Shown: positions 22,215 to 32,021, counted from the first letter of the stretch. The stretch is 64,000 bases of DNA from Alkalimarinus sediminis (GCF_026427595.1 NZ_CP101527.1:939001-1003000); one strand, 5' to 3'. Translations and numbers: made by a program. Notes: generated by a model from the letters alone, not told the origin.

Positions 22215-22478
22215 TAAAAACGCAGCCTAAAAAGATGTAAAACCGTCTGAAGTAACAAAAGTAAACTGTTATCCATTTAACTTCAAGGCAGATTCAGTAG
22301 GATAATTGGGATTAGGGCACCATATCTTTTACTAGTTAAGTTACAATTGACGATTAGCAGTAAATTTTGGTGATTATTGTCATAACCTATTGGTTATCGG
22401 TATATTTCGCATAAATGATTCGTCTGCTTGGCGGGTCCAGATAATAATAGTTATACGTCGCTAGGGTAATAATTAAAA

Positions 22479-22736
22479 ATGGCGGTTGTTAAGAATGCAG
22501 ATAAAAAAATGGCAGATCAGGTCTTAGATGTTACGGGTCTTAACTGCCCTATGCCACTGTTAAAGGCTAAGCAGGCGTTGAATAAACTGAGTGCAGGGCA
22601 GACGCTACTCGTTAAAGCAACAGACCCGGGGTCGGTTAGAGATTTTAAATCATTTACCGAGTTGAGTACTCATCAGCTGCTAGAAAGCTACGAAGAAAAT
22701 GATTGTTTTTGTTATCTGATATTAAAAAACGATTAA
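22479..22736 (+). CDS. TusA-family sulfur carrier protein
   Basis: 85 aa with the diagnostic GLNCPMPLLKAK motif; Cys23 would carry a persulfide. The two-layer fold continues through the DPGSVRDF motif. TusA-like proteins pass sulfur to tRNA 2-thiolation or other acceptors, and the partner is not evident here. The start could be the ATG at 22479 or at 22509, neither with a strong ribosome binding site. The gene is divergent from bepA and 124 bases upstream of perM. Confidence 0.85.
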   Translation: MAVVKNADKKMADQVLDVTGLNCPMPLLKAKQALNKLSAGQTLLVKATDPGSVRDFKSFTELSTHQLLESYEENDCFCYLILKND

Positions 22737-22860
22737 CTGTCGTTGGGTTCGGTAGCCTTGTCCGGCCTTTAGCGTTGACTGGGTTTGCGGCGTCGTTGGA
22801 TTAGGCAATGCTTTCAGCATTGTATAAAAGAAATATTTTAGGCCATTCAAAGGAGCCTGG

Positions 22861-23910
22861 ATGTTAAACATAGTTCGTTCGTGGGTAGAGAAGTATTTTT
22901 CAGATGAAGAGGCTGTGGTTCTTTTTATTCTGTTGATTGCTGGTTTAGCGGTTATTGTTTTAGTGGGGGGGATGCTTGCCCCAGTAATTGCGAGTATGGT
23001 ACTCGCTTTCATTCTACAAGGGTTAGTAAGCAAGCTGGTCTCTCGCGGTGTGAATGAGATGGCGTCTATTATGGCCGTCTATCTGCTATTTATCGGTCTG
23101 TTTTTCGCCTTCCTATTTTTCCTGTTACCGTTGGTATTGGGGCAGGTGACGGCACTAGTTAAGGAGTTTCCGAGAATGTTCTCGGAGCTACAAAGTTATA
23201 TCAAGCTATTACCCCAAGAGTACCCATCACTTTTAAGTGAGGGAACGGTCAATAATCTATTTAATCAGGCAACTTCAGAGGCGGCAAAATTTGGCCAGTG
23301 GGTTGTTTCATTTTCTATTGAGAGCTTTCCGGTATTTGTAACGGTTTTAATTTATATCGTACTTGTTCCAATACTCGTTTTTTTCTTTCTAAAAGATCGC
23401 AAGCTGATTCTCCATTCGTTAGCAGGTCTTTTGCCAAGAGAGAAGAGACTAATGACTCGAGTGTGGCATGAGATGAATATGCAGTTTGCTAACTACATTC
23501 GCGGTAAAGTGGTAGAAATTCTAATTGTGGGTGTCGTCACTTACATCGCGTTTGTTGTGATGGGCTTAAACTATGCGGTGTTACTCGGCATATTGGTCGG
23601 TTTGTCAGTGTTAGTGCCGTATATAGGTGCCACAATTGTGACCATACCTGTGGCGATGATTGCCCTATTTCAGTGGGGGTGGGGGACAGACTTTTTCTAC
23701 CTTATGATCGTTTATGGCATTATTCAGGCATTAGATGGTAATGTTTTGGTGCCACTGTTATTTTCTGAGGTGGTTAACTTACACCCAGTGGTTATTATCG
23801 TGGCTGTTCTGTTTTTTGGGGGTATCTGGGGGTTATGGGGGGTGTTTTTCGCTATTCCGCTAGCAACCTTACTAAAAGCCGTCTTTTCTGCCTGGCCGGT
23901 CGCTAAGTAG
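22861..23910 (+). CDS. perM: AI-2E family transporter (PerM-type permease)
   Basis: Inner-membrane protein of 349 aa with about eight predicted helices: two near the N-terminus, a pair starting at ILFIGLFFAFL-like sequence, and a C-terminal block with VLVPYIGATIVTIPV and ALDGNVLVPLLFSE. These are hallmarks of the AI-2E/PerM family. Transported substrates vary and cannot be inferred. aaaggag lies seven bases before the ATG. Proximity to bepA matches E. coli perM-bepA. Confidence 0.88.
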   Translation: MLNIVRSWVEKYFSDEEAVVLFILLIAGLAVIVLVGGMLAPVIASMVLAFILQGLVSKLVSRGVNEMASIMAVYLLFIGLFFAFLFFLLPLVLGQVTALVKEFPRMFSELQSYIKLLPQEYPSLLSEGTVNNLFNQATSEAAKFGQWVVSFSIESFPVFVTVLIYIVLVPILVFFFLKDRKLILHSLAGLLPREKRLMTRVWHEMNMQFANYIRGKVVEILIVGVVTYIAFVVMGLNYAVLLGILVGLSVLVPYIGATIVTIPVAMIALFQWGWGTDFFYLMIVYGIIQALDGNVLVPLLFSEVVNLHPVVIIVAVLFFGGIWGLWGVFFAIPLATLLKAVFSAWPVAK

Positions 23911-23944
23911 TCTAATACGTTTAAGGTGTTCTGAAGTGAAAGCG

Positions 23945-23987
23945 CTCATGAACCTCTGCTTGTCCCTAGGCAGAGGTGCAAATGAGA
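23945..23987. terminator. Hairpin between convergent perM and the chalcone-isomerase-like gene
   Basis: cctctgc and gcagagg pair around tgtccctag-type loop sequence, and ctcat/atgag extend the stem on the outside. There is no long T-run. Confidence 0.45.
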
Positions 23988-23992
23988 TGATG

Positions 23993-24565
23993 TTAGTAGC
24001 CTAGAATATCTTGTTTAAAGTCATTGCCCACTGGGTTTTCACCAACCCATACTGACAGAAGAGCGTCAGCAAATTGCTTTCCTGGGACTGTCCCTTTGTT
24101 GTTGCCGCCAATGATTACTCGAGTCCCCTCACCGGGGATGTAATCAATACTTACTTCGTCACCGCGTTTAAGCTTACCCTCAAACATGGATAAAAATTGA
24201 TTAATGTTCGGTTCCAGTGTCTCTTGCTCTTCACGACTAATATTTAACACTAGGGCATCTTTGAGCGCCTGTGCAATTTTTCGTGCGGTTACTTTGCGCA
24301 GTAGAACGTGAAACAGCATGCGTCTATGCTCATCGGTTTCTAGGATTTTATTTTCATCATGCGAAGGGGTTTCAAGATATAGGCCTCCTACATAGGTGTT
24401 AATTACCATGTAGGTTTTTCTTAAAGATGCACCATTGAGGCTTAATTCGGCGCCTGAATCGTCTACTTTGATAATCTCTTCCAGCTTAACATCGCTAATG
24501 CTTCTAGCGTGGGCATGCAGGGGGAGAAGCGTTAGGATCAACAAAAAACTACTTAATGCTCTCAT
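23993..24565 (-). CDS. Chalcone isomerase-like periplasmic protein
   Basis: 190 aa with a clear signal peptide cut after AHA near residue 20. The remainder fits the bacterial chalcone-isomerase-like family: an early GxxLR segment (LNGASLRKTYMVINTYVGGLYLE), a central HVLLRKVTARKIAQAL, and a late GKQFADALLSVWVGENPV. Members have been seen in many marine gammaproteobacteria and need not have isomerase activity. The role is unknown. It is transcribed alone, with a 290-base spacer before bcp. Confidence 0.78.
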   Translation of the reverse strand: MRALSSFLLILTLLPLHAHARSISDVKLEEIIKVDDSGAELSLNGASLRKTYMVINTYVGGLYLETPSHDENKILETDEHRRMLFHVLLRKVTARKIAQALKDALVLNISREEQETLEPNINQFLSMFEGKLKRGDEVSIDYIPGEGTRVIIGGNNKGTVPGKQFADALLSVWVGENPVGNDFKQDILGY

Positions 24566-24855
24566 GGATAAACTTCCTTTTGTTTTTGTTGTGTAAGGCG
24601 AAATTGGCAGGTAAATGTTTGTGTGTTCATGTGTCTATTTTTTATTTTATGTGAAATATGGCTAGATGTACCCCATTATTGTGGTAATAGAGGCATCGTT
24701 TGGCTGAATTGTGAGCACTTTCAACAAAACTAGGTGATCTGATCGAGCGTTGAAGGAGAGTTGACAAAGATTAACAATTGTAAAGCTGTAGGAGGTGAGC
24801 GCTACATGGGCTAAGTAGCACTCTTGCGGAGCGGTATTTTAGTTCTGGTGCGGGA

Positions 24856-25323
24856 TTAAAGCTCTTGAACTGAAGCGAGAACCTCTTCAACATGACCCTT
24901 AACTTTTACTTTTCGCCACTCTTTTTGAAGTACACCTTTAGCATCAATTAAAAAAGTGCTCCGTTCAATTCCCATATACTCTTTGCCGTAAAGCTTTTTA
25001 AGTTTTATGACATCAAATAATTTGCATAGAGTTTCATCTGGATCAGAGATGAGTTCAAAGGGGAATTCATGCTTATTCTTAAAGTTTGTATGTACTTTAA
25101 GGCTGTCTCTCGATACGCCGAAAATCACTGTATTAGCTGCAGAAAATTGCTCTGCATGATCACGAAAGTCCTGTCCTTCGGTAGTGCACCCGGGCGTGTT
25201 ATCTTTCGGGTAAAAGTAAATAACAACATTTTTGCCGAGTAGTGTGCTAGGTGACACGGTTGTATCGTTGGTGGCTAATGACTCGAACGGTGGAATAACT
25301 GAACCGACTTCTATTGATGACAT
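24856..25323 (-). CDS. bcp: Thioredoxin-dependent peroxiredoxin (BCP type)
   Basis: 155 aa peroxiredoxin that reduces hydroperoxides. The peroxidatic Cys46 lies in PKDNTPGCTTEGQDFRD. The second Cys found five residues later in many BCP/PrxQ proteins is absent, so this is the one-Cys or atypical form. The ATG at 25323 matches the family N-terminus; a TTG four codons upstream is possible. gcvR is 55 bases upstream on the same strand, an order also seen in E. coli (gcvR-bcp). Confidence 0.94.
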   Translation of the reverse strand: MSSIEVGSVIPPFESLATNDTTVSPSTLLGKNVVIYFYPKDNTPGCTTEGQDFRDHAEQFSAANTVIFGVSRDSLKVHTNFKNKHEFPFELISDPDETLCKLFDVIKLKKLYGKEYMGIERSTFLIDAKGVLQKEWRKVKVKGHVEEVLASVQEL

Positions 25324-25378
25324 AAGTAATACCAATATAGTTTTAGTTTGTTGCTTTTAAATTCTATTACAGTTGTTG

Positions 25379-25927
25379 CTAGCTGTTTCGTGCTGGCTCT
25401 ATGGCGGCGTCAAGGTTTAACTCATCACAGAACACCATAAACTCTTCTCTAAGTGTCGCAAGATGAGTGTCAGATGGAATTGTAATAGACATGTTTAAAT
25501 TGAACATCTGGGTACCAGTATGAGGAGCGCTATATGTACCTGTTTGTAAATCGTCGATATTAATATTTTGTTTAGAAAAGAAATTCGCTATTTCGTGCAC
25601 GATGCCTGGGTTATCCAAGGCAACCACATTTGCGGTATAGCAAATGGCCGCTTTGGGTTGGCGAGGCTGAGTGTGCTTAACGATAGTCGTGAGGTCTAAC
25701 TTTTTTGCGAGGGCTGGGATAACGTTTTCAAGCTTTGCAATATCATTCCATGAGCCGGAAACCATCATGATAACGGCAAATTCCCCTCCTAGAACGGTCA
25801 TTCGACTATCAATTATATTGCAGTGGTTATCTGAACTAGCTTTTGCAAGCTCATTTACAATACCAGGGCGATCACCACCAATCGCAGAAATGACTAAATG
25901 ATTTTCTTTATTGGGTGTTGTGCTCAT
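25379..25927 (-). CDS. gcvR: Glycine cleavage system transcriptional repressor
   Basis: 182 aa with two ACT domains (about residues 8-80, starting HLVISAIGGDRPGIVNELAK, and 92-172, with VALDNPGIVHEIANFF). GcvR binds glycine and antagonises the activator GcvA in E. coli. There is no DNA-binding domain, as expected. It is co-transcribed with bcp and divergent from dapA. Confidence 0.9.
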   Translation of the reverse strand: MSTTPNKENHLVISAIGGDRPGIVNELAKASSDNHCNIIDSRMTVLGGEFAVIMMVSGSWNDIAKLENVIPALAKKLDLTTIVKHTQPRQPKAAICYTANVVALDNPGIVHEIANFFSKQNINIDDLQTGTYSAPHTGTQMFNLNMSITIPSDTHLATLREEFMVFCDELNLDAAIEPARNS

Positions 25928-26298
25928 GTAAACGGTCCGATTTCCAAAAGTTAGTGTAACTAAAGTGTGGCAGTGCTTTTATTAATTTTAAGCAATTCCA
26001 TGTTATTAGTAATAAAATTGGTGTGTTAGCGAATTTTATATATGTTCTGCTTAGTATAGTTAGCTGTCAACCCCAGTAAAGCAATATGGCGAGGTTCAGG
26101 TAATTTACTGTTATCAAGCGCTGCACTTAGGCATTTTTCGTCGGATAAAATTGCAAGAACGTTACTTCAGATGAATTATATTGCCAATAATCTAGTTTAG
26201 AGGCGTTAATTATCTCATCAACCCTTGTTTAACACGGGGGTCGCGATTAACATATCCCTTTTTTACTTTGCACTAATTCCCCCTGCATGGAGAGATGT
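25928..26298. other. Divergent gcvR/dapA control region
   Basis: 371 bases without a gene, AT-rich. A small dyad ttagt-gta-actaa at 25951-25963 sits 24 bases before the gcvR start and could be an operator. The dapA ribosome binding site ggagag lies at about 26289. No riboswitch-like structure was recognised. Confidence 0.5.
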
Positions 26299-27174
26299 AT
26301 GATTTCTGGCAGCCTTGTCGCGCTAGCAACCCCAATGAATCCTGATGGAACACTTGATTGGGAACGATTAGATGGGCTTGTAGATTTCCACGTGAAAAAC
26401 GGTACCGATGCGATTGTTGCTGTTGGTACAACAGGGGAGTCAGCAACGTTAAACCCTGATGAGCACTGTGCGGTGATACGCCGTGTTGTTGAACGGGTAG
26501 ATGGCCGCATTGCGGTTATTGCAGGTACCGGCGCAAACTCTACAACTGAAGCCATAGACCTTACCAAAGAAGCAAAGAACATCGGTGTTGATGCTTGTTT
26601 GTTGGTCACGCCATACTACAATAAGCCGACCCAGGAGGGATTGTACCTTCATTATAAAACGGTTGCTGAAGCTGTAGATGTTGATCAGATTCTGTACAAT
26701 GTGCCAGGTAGAACGGCAGTTGATATGCTTAACGACACTGTTGTTCGCCTCGCAGATATCCCTAATATCACAGGTGTTAAAGATGCTACCGGTGATCTGG
26801 CACGAGGAAAGGAACTCATTCAGCTTGTGGGTGACCGAATGGCGGTTTACTCAGGTGATGATGCAACGGCTGTTGAGCTTATTTTGCTAGGCGCAAAAGG
26901 TAATATTTCTGTTACAGCCAATGTCTTACCAAAAGATATGGCGGATATGTGTCGTTTAGCATTAGAAGGTAATGCTGAAGATGCTAGAAAAATAGACCAG
27001 CGATTAGCCGCCCTCAACAACAAACTGTTTGTTGAAGCCAACCCTATTCCCGTTAAATGGGCTTTACAGCAGTTAGGGTTAATTCAAGAAGGCATCAGGC
27101 TTCCATTAACGCCGTTGAGTGAAATGTATCATCAAGATGTACTTGCAGCTTTAAAAGGCGCCGGTGCTTTGTGA
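26299..27174 (+). CDS. dapA: 4-hydroxy-tetrahydrodipicolinate synthase
   Basis: First committed step of lysine and diaminopimelate synthesis, condensing pyruvate with aspartate semialdehyde. The protein has 291 aa. The Schiff-base Lys161 lies in ITGVKDATGD, Tyr133 in YNVPGRT, and GTTGESATL is the usual N-terminal motif. The ATG at 26299 (MISGSLVALATPM) is preferred over the one at 26287 because ggagag lies just upstream and the family starts there. bamC follows, as in E. coli (dapA-bamC). Confidence 0.97.
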   Translation: MISGSLVALATPMNPDGTLDWERLDGLVDFHVKNGTDAIVAVGTTGESATLNPDEHCAVIRRVVERVDGRIAVIAGTGANSTTEAIDLTKEAKNIGVDACLLVTPYYNKPTQEGLYLHYKTVAEAVDVDQILYNVPGRTAVDMLNDTVVRLADIPNITGVKDATGDLARGKELIQLVGDRMAVYSGDDATAVELILLGAKGNISVTANVLPKDMADMCRLALEGNAEDARKIDQRLAALNNKLFVEANPIPVKWALQQLGLIQEGIRLPLTPLSEMYHQDVLAALKGAGAL

Positions 27175-27237
27175 TTTTCAAAAGAAACTATTTTTTGAAA
27201 AGTCGATAAATCAGCCCGTAAACATATAGTGTATTTA

Positions 27238-28293
27238 ATGAGCTTAATCAGATTAACAGCAGTTACGTTGGTACTATCAACGTTAGCTGCCTGTGGTGTA
27301 GTGCGTGATAGATCCAATGATTATATTAATGCAGAGCGCGGCGACGCGATTGTAGTACCTGATTGGTATCGCAGTAGTGCTATAGAGTCACGTTATCCTA
27401 TACCGCCCATCGATAAGCGCACTAGCCTTCCTGAGCAGTATGTATTGCCGACCCCACCCGATGCGACTATCACTATCTTGACCGAGAACTATGTCATTGA
27501 AAAGCTTGATAGTCAGTCTTGGTTGTTAGTCAATGAAACCCCAGGCCGTATATGGCCGTCTCTTGATCAGTTCTGGGAAGAGAATGGTGTTAGAGTTGAA
27601 TATGAAAACCCCCGTCTAGGGTTGATGCAGACTGAAGTGCTAGGTTCAACCCTATTATCCAAGCAGCTACTTTCACGAATTAACTTAGGTGGCGCTACAG
27701 CAGATCGTCCGCTCTTAATTCAAGCTAAACTTGGACAAGGGGTTAAGCGAAACACCACTGAGCTGCAAGTTAGAGTGTTAGATGTTAAAAGTGGTCCACA
27801 AGATTTCAAAATATGGTCAGGGCAACCAAATCGTAGAGTGGCAGAAGAGAAGCTACTCGAGATTATTAGCTCGTATCTTGAAAATAACCAGTCCTATAGA
27901 AGCTACTCATTGCTCGCTAATGACATTGGTGGCACATCGAAAGTGTCGTTGATATCAGGTCAAAATGAACGTCCTTACCTGAAACTTGATCTCGCCTTTG
28001 ATCGAGCATGGAGTTCTGCAACTAAAGGGTTGCGTGGTGCTAATATTAAGGTTGTTGACCGGGATAGAAGTGGCGGTCTTTTTTATATTGACTATGGCCG
28101 AGAAGAAGAGAGTGAAGGTTGGTTTTCGAGTCTGTTCTCAGGTGATGACAGCGACAGGCCTGAATACAACTATATTCTTAGGTTAGAAGAGGTTGAAGGT
28201 GCTTATCGGCTAACGGTTGATAAAACTGATGGTGATATCACTCGCCTAGAAGAGATGGAGATTCTTAACTTACTGCTCGATAATATATCTTAG
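27238..28293 (+). CDS. bamC: Outer membrane protein assembly factor BamC
   Basis: Lipoprotein of the BAM complex, 351 aa. The lipobox LSTLAAC puts the lipidated Cys at residue 19. Two helix-grip domains follow (about 90-205 and 220-345), the second ending in LLLDNIS. An alternative GTG start three codons upstream is possible. The order dapA-bamC-purC matches E. coli and supports the assignment despite low sequence conservation of the family. Confidence 0.9.
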   Translation: MSLIRLTAVTLVLSTLAACGVVRDRSNDYINAERGDAIVVPDWYRSSAIESRYPIPPIDKRTSLPEQYVLPTPPDATITILTENYVIEKLDSQSWLLVNETPGRIWPSLDQFWEENGVRVEYENPRLGLMQTEVLGSTLLSKQLLSRINLGGATADRPLLIQAKLGQGVKRNTTELQVRVLDVKSGPQDFKIWSGQPNRRVAEEKLLEIISSYLENNQSYRSYSLLANDIGGTSKVSLISGQNERPYLKLDLAFDRAWSSATKGLRGANIKVVDRDRSGGLFYIDYGREEESEGWFSSLFSGDDSDRPEYNYILRLEEVEGAYRLTVDKTDGDITRLEEMEILNLLLDNIS

Positions 28294-28314
28294 TTAAGAG
28301 CTAATATTACATTT

Positions 28315-28332
28315 AGGAGGCGTTGCGTCCTC
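28315..28332 (+). terminator. Weak hairpin between bamC and purC
   Basis: aggagg and cctcct pair around a loop of six bases, followed by ttaataata. It lacks a proper T-run and could equally sequester aggagg. Confidence 0.3.
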
Positions 28333-28372
28333 CTTAATAATACTGATTTTAAATACTTTGAGGCTAACTCCG

Positions 28373-29083
28373 ATGGAAAAACGTGAAGAACTCTTTGCTG
28401 GCAAAGCTAAGTCTGTTTACAAAACTGACAGTCCAGACCGTTTTGTGTTGCTATTCAGGGATGACACTTCAGCGTTTGATGGCGAGAAAATTGACCAGTT
28501 AAACCGCAAAGGTATGGTTAATAACAAATTCAACGCTTTTATAATGACAAAGCTTGAAGAAGCCGGAATACCGACACATTTCGATCGCCTGTTATCTGAC
28601 CAAGAGTGCCTGGTTAAAAAACTGGATATGATACCGGTAGAGTGTGTGGTGAGAAATATCGCAGCAGGTAGTCTGTGTCGTCGTTTGGGTGTAGAAGAAG
28701 GTGTCGATTTAAACCCTCCTACGTTTGAACTATTCCTCAAGAATGATGCGCTTCATGATCCCATGATCAACGAATATCACTGCCAATCATTTGGTTGGGC
28801 AACCGAAGAGCAGTTGAAAGAGATGAAACGCCTTACTTTTGAGGTGAATACTGTATTGAAGGCACTGTTTGATGATGCGGGTATGCTTTTAATAGATTAC
28901 AAGCTTGAGTTTGGCGTTTGTGAAGGCAAAATCGTACTGGGTGATGAGTTTAGTCCTGATGGATGTAGAATTTGGGATAAAGAAACACGTAACAAAATGG
29001 ACAAAGATCGTTTTCGTCAAGGCTTAGGCAACGTAATCGAAACCTACGAAGAAGTAGGGCGACGCTTAGGTGTAGAGTTTTAA
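28373..29083 (+). CDS. purC: Phosphoribosylaminoimidazole-succinocarboxamide synthase
   Basis: ATP-dependent SAICAR synthetase of purine synthesis, 236 aa like E. coli PurC. Motifs are GKAKSVY near the N-terminus, [28 protein letters not shown], and [14 protein letters not shown]. The ATG at 28373 with gagg nine bases upstream is chosen over a TTG five codons earlier. Confidence 0.97.
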   Translation: MEKREELFAGKAKSVYKTDSPDRFVLLFRDDTSAFDGEKIDQLNRKGMVNNKFNAFIMTKLEEAGIPTHFDRLLSDQECLVKKLDMIPVECVVRNIAAGSLCRRLGVEEGVDLNPPTFELFLKNDALHDPMINEYHCQSFGWATEEQLKEMKRLTFEVNTVLKALFDDAGMLLIDYKLEFGVCEGKIVLGDEFSPDGCRIWDKETRNKMDKDRFRQGLGNVIETYEEVGRRLGVEF

Positions 29084-29123
29084 GATAGATGACTATCGAA
29101 CAATAATAAATTGGGAGAAAGGA

Positions 29124-29870
29124 ATGAAATTGTTAAAAACAGGAGTTTCGGTATTAGCCGCTTCGCTATTATCCGTATCTGCTAATGCTGATGTATTAGG
29201 TTTGTCTGCATCATTGGCCTATTGGTCTCCAGATACATCGGGGACTATTCAGTCAGGTGGCGATAAAATTGATGTTGATAAGGATCTTGGTTTAGGTCGT
29301 GATGATTCAGCCATATTTATCGCAACATTCGAGCACCCAGTGCCGATTATTCCTAACTTTCGTTTTCAGTATTCAGATGTGGATCAGGTCACTTATGGCT
29401 CAGTCGACAACGTAGATTTTAAAGGTCAAAACTTTGATGGTGCAGTTCAGACTAGTCTGGACTTAACCAACTATGATTTTACGCTCTATTATGAAGTGCT
29501 GGATAACTGGGTAAACCTCGATCTTGGTTTAACCGCAAAAGTATTTGATGGTTCTCTTATACTAAGAGAGCAAAATGCAAATCCTGTGGCAGCGTATAGT
29601 AAGACAGATATTGATGACATAATTCCAATGTTATACGGCAGTGCAATATTTGAGTTGCCGATTACCTCATTGTCTGTTGGCGCAGAGGGCAGCGCAATCT
29701 CAATAGGAAGTGATACGGCTTACGACTTAGTTGCGATGATTAGATTTCGCGCTAGTTTTTTTGGTGTTGAAGCAGGCTATAGAGCAATGGGCTTAGATGG
29801 AAAGGTTAATGGTATCAATGTTGACGCTAGATCAGATGGCCCTTACCTCAGCGCTCTACTAATGTTCTAG
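29124..29870 (+). CDS. Outer membrane beta-barrel protein (TIGR04219-like)
   Basis: 248 aa. A signal peptide is cleaved after ANA near residue 22, then alternating strands end in a terminal Phe (LSALLMF), the signature of an outer-membrane barrel. LGLSASLAYWSPDTSG at the mature N-terminus and PNFRFQYSDVD resemble the TIGR04219 family as I recall it. The function is unknown. A gggagaaagg ribosome binding region precedes the ATG. Confidence 0.82.
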   Translation: MKLLKTGVSVLAASLLSVSANADVLGLSASLAYWSPDTSGTIQSGGDKIDVDKDLGLGRDDSAIFIATFEHPVPIIPNFRFQYSDVDQVTYGSVDNVDFKGQNFDGAVQTSLDLTNYDFTLYYEVLDNWVNLDLGLTAKVFDGSLILREQNANPVAAYSKTDIDDIIPMLYGSAIFELPITSLSVGAEGSAISIGSDTAYDLVAMIRFRASFFGVEAGYRAMGLDGKVNGINVDARSDGPYLSALLMF

Positions 29871-29920
29871 TAGGCCGATAGAGTCAGAAATAAACTTATA
29901 GCAGTACAAAGGAGTATCTA

Positions 29921-30928
29921 GTGAGAGTTCTTGTTACAGGGACAGCCGGCTTTATAGGGTCTACGTTAGCGATTCAATTGCTTGAGCGTGGTGATGAGGT
30001 TATCGGTGTTGATAATCTTAATGATTACTATGAAGTAGCCTTAAAAGAAGCTCGGCTGGCAAGGTTAACAGTCTACCCTAATTTCACCGATATACGTTTA
30101 TCGGTGGAAGATAGGGCAGGGATGGAAGAACTTTTCGAAAAATATAAGCCTCAGCGTGTTGTTCACTTGGCGGCACAAGCAGGAGTTCGATACTCGCTCG
30201 AAAATCCTCATGCATACATAGACTCAAATATTGTTGGGTTTATGAATATACTTGAGGGTTGTAGGCACCATAAAGTAGAAAATCTGGTTTATGCTTCCAG
30301 TAGTTCTGTTTATGGCGCTAATGAATCAATGCCTTTTTCTGTGCATGATAATGTAGACCATCCAGTCAGTCTTTATGCTGCGACTAAAAAGACCAACGAA
30401 CTCATGGCTCACACATACAGCCATTTGTATGGTGTGCCGACGACAGGCCTTCGCTTCTTTACGGTCTATGGCCCTTGGGGGCGGCCTGACATGGCACTGT
30501 TCTTATTTACCAAAAGCATATTAGACGGCAAGCCTATAGATGTTTTCAATTACGGTAATCACAGGCGCGATTTCACCTATATTGATGATATCGTAGAAGG
30601 GGTTATTCGTACTTTAGATCAAATCGCGACCCCCAATACCGAATGGGATGGCCAGAATCCAGACCCGGGTACTAGTAAGGCGCCTTACCGAATTTACAAT
30701 ATCGGCAGTAATAACCCTTGCGAGCTTCTTCGATATATTGAAGTGATAGAAGAGTGCTTAGGTAAGAAAGCTGAAAAGAACTTGCTACCATTACAGCCTG
30801 GTGATGTGCCAGATACCTACGCTAACGTAGACGACCTTATTAAAGATGTTGATTACAAACCCTCGACACCATTAGAAGAGGGGATTGCGAAGTTTGTTGC
30901 CTGGTATCGTGAGTACTATAAAGTTTAA
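29921..30928 (+). CDS. UDP-glucuronate 4-epimerase-like NAD-dependent epimerase
   Basis: Extended SDR of 335 aa. It has GTAGFIGS near the N-terminus, then [17 protein letters not shown], which is typical of UDP-GlcA 4-epimerases. The catalytic Tyr-Lys lies in [20 protein letters not shown], followed by [16 protein letters not shown]. It would turn the UDP-glucuronate made by Ugd into UDP-galacturonate for a surface glycan. The start is GTG with aaaggag seven bases upstream. No glycosyltransferase cluster is adjacent. Confidence 0.88.
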   Translation: MRVLVTGTAGFIGSTLAIQLLERGDEVIGVDNLNDYYEVALKEARLARLTVYPNFTDIRLSVEDRAGMEELFEKYKPQRVVHLAAQAGVRYSLENPHAYIDSNIVGFMNILEGCRHHKVENLVYASSSSVYGANESMPFSVHDNVDHPVSLYAATKKTNELMAHTYSHLYGVPTTGLRFFTVYGPWGRPDMALFLFTKSILDGKPIDVFNYGNHRRDFTYIDDIVEGVIRTLDQIATPNTEWDGQNPDPGTSKAPYRIYNIGSNNPCELLRYIEVIEECLGKKAEKNLLPLQPGDVPDTYANVDDLIKDVDYKPSTPLEEGIAKFVAWYREYYKV

Positions 30929-30935
30929 GTATGAA

Positions 30936-30980
30936 ATGTGGTTGGTTAGCGGTTTAATAGAGCCCGTTAGCCAACCACAT
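30936..30980. terminator. 17-bp hairpin between convergent epimerase and radical SAM genes
   Basis: atgtggttggttagcgg pairs with ccgttagccaaccacat with two mismatches and an 11-base loop. The right arm encodes the last residues and the stop of the radical SAM protein. Confidence 0.6.
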
Positions 30981-31617
30981 CTAACGTACGCTTTCTAAAC
31001 TTAACCCCTAGATTATTTGCCAGTTTCTCGCAGGCAACGACATCAACCCCTTCTAAGCCGTCAATTGCTGTTGCTGTTACATCGTCAATATACTTAGGTG
31101 CTTCAGCTACAAAATCCATCATGCCTTGCCACGAATTCTCTAACCCCGGCTTGCAGTGAATATTATAGACATCCTCTGTTTGTGCATTCATAGAGATAGA
31201 AAGACTATCAACACAGGTAGCAAGCTCCGGCAATACATTTCGTTTATGCGCCATATTTGCAAGCCCATCGGTATTAACACGCACTTTACCGCCTTTACTT
31301 TTAACCCAAAGAGCCACCTCAATTAACTCTTTAAGGCGTAGTGTTGGTTCACCAAAGCCGCAGAAGACTATCTCGTCATAAGGCGTTGGGTCTTTTATTT
31401 CATCAATCACTTCTTGAGCAGACGGTTTATGGTCCAGAGCCAGATCATAATCATGCACCTGCCAACTGCCATTAAACTTGGGGCAAAATGCACATTTGAG
31501 AGTGCAACGGTTGTTCAAGTTAATGTAGAGAGAATCTCGAATCGGGTAAACGATAGTGGAGTGTTCGTTCATAATGTTAATACAGGCATCAAGAGGGAAG
31601 ATTTTTATTTTATCCAC
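30967..31617 (-). CDS. Radical SAM protein (TatD-linked type)
   Basis: 216 aa. The cluster motif CTLKCAFC at about residues 39-46 binds a [4Fe-4S] cluster and S-adenosylmethionine; GFGEPTLR is the GGE-like SAM motif. Short radical SAM proteins with this layout are often annotated as TatD-associated, but no tatD is in the window. The substrate is unknown. The GTG start at 31617 overlaps the stop of an SDR remnant (tagtg), which supports this start through former translational coupling. An internal ATG at 31572 is an alternative. Confidence 0.82.
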   Translation of the reverse strand: MDKIKIFPLDACINIMNEHSTIVYPIRDSLYINLNNRCTLKCAFCPKFNGSWQVHDYDLALDHKPSAQEVIDEIKDPTPYDEIVFCGFGEPTLRLKELIEVALWVKSKGGKVRVNTDGLANMAHKRNVLPELATCVDSLSISMNAQTEDVYNIHCKPGLENSWQGMMDFVAEAPKYIDDVTATAIDGLEGVDVVACEKLANNLGVKFRKRTLDVVG

Positions 31618-31683
31618 TAAACATACCCTGACATTTGACCCCCATCAATAGCAATGGTCCCACTGTTAATGCATATAGAAGAT
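31617..31683 (-). pseudogene. C-terminal remnant of a short-chain dehydrogenase
   Basis: On the minus strand, the last codons before the radical SAM start read INSGTIAIDGGQMSGYV and stop. SGTIAIDGG is the C-terminal signature of SDR proteins (G-x-DGG). The frame meets a stop about 21 codons upstream and no SDR body exists, so only the tail survives, in front of tRNA-Val. Confidence 0.6.
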
Positions 31684-31755
31684 TAGTGGCATAAAGCAGA
31701 ATATTCCTCTTGATCAAGGAAAGTAACTTTGTTACATTACGCCCCGCTGAACAAT

Positions 31756-31832
<77 letters not shown>

Positions 31833-31862
31833 AGCAGCATAAATCAGTCGTTTACAGCACTC

Positions 31863-31983
31863 GCTGAACGGCTTTTTTTATGTCAGAATGGTTTGGTTAG
31901 TAAGCAATTTGCAAACACAGGCTCAGCAATAAATAAAGATATAAAGCTGGCGTAGCTCAGTTGGTAGAGCAGCGCACTTGTAA
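31863..31983. repeat. Direct repeat copy A, ending inside intact tRNA-Thr
   Basis: About 120 bases from gctgaacggc to cttgtaa reappear with roughly a dozen differences at 33629-33747. The copies bracket the Fic gene. Copy A covers the tRNA-Val/tRNA-Thr spacer and the 5' half of tRNA-Thr. Confidence 0.85.
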
Positions 31984-32021
31984 TGCGCAGGTCACAGGTT
32001 CGACTCCTGCCGCCAGCTCCA
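31946..32021 (+). tRNA. tRNA-Thr (UGU)
   Basis: 76 nt with encoded CCA. gctggcg pairs with cgccagc, and the anticodon loop cttgtaa gives TGT. Its 5' half is duplicated as a remnant at 33710. Confidence 0.96.
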
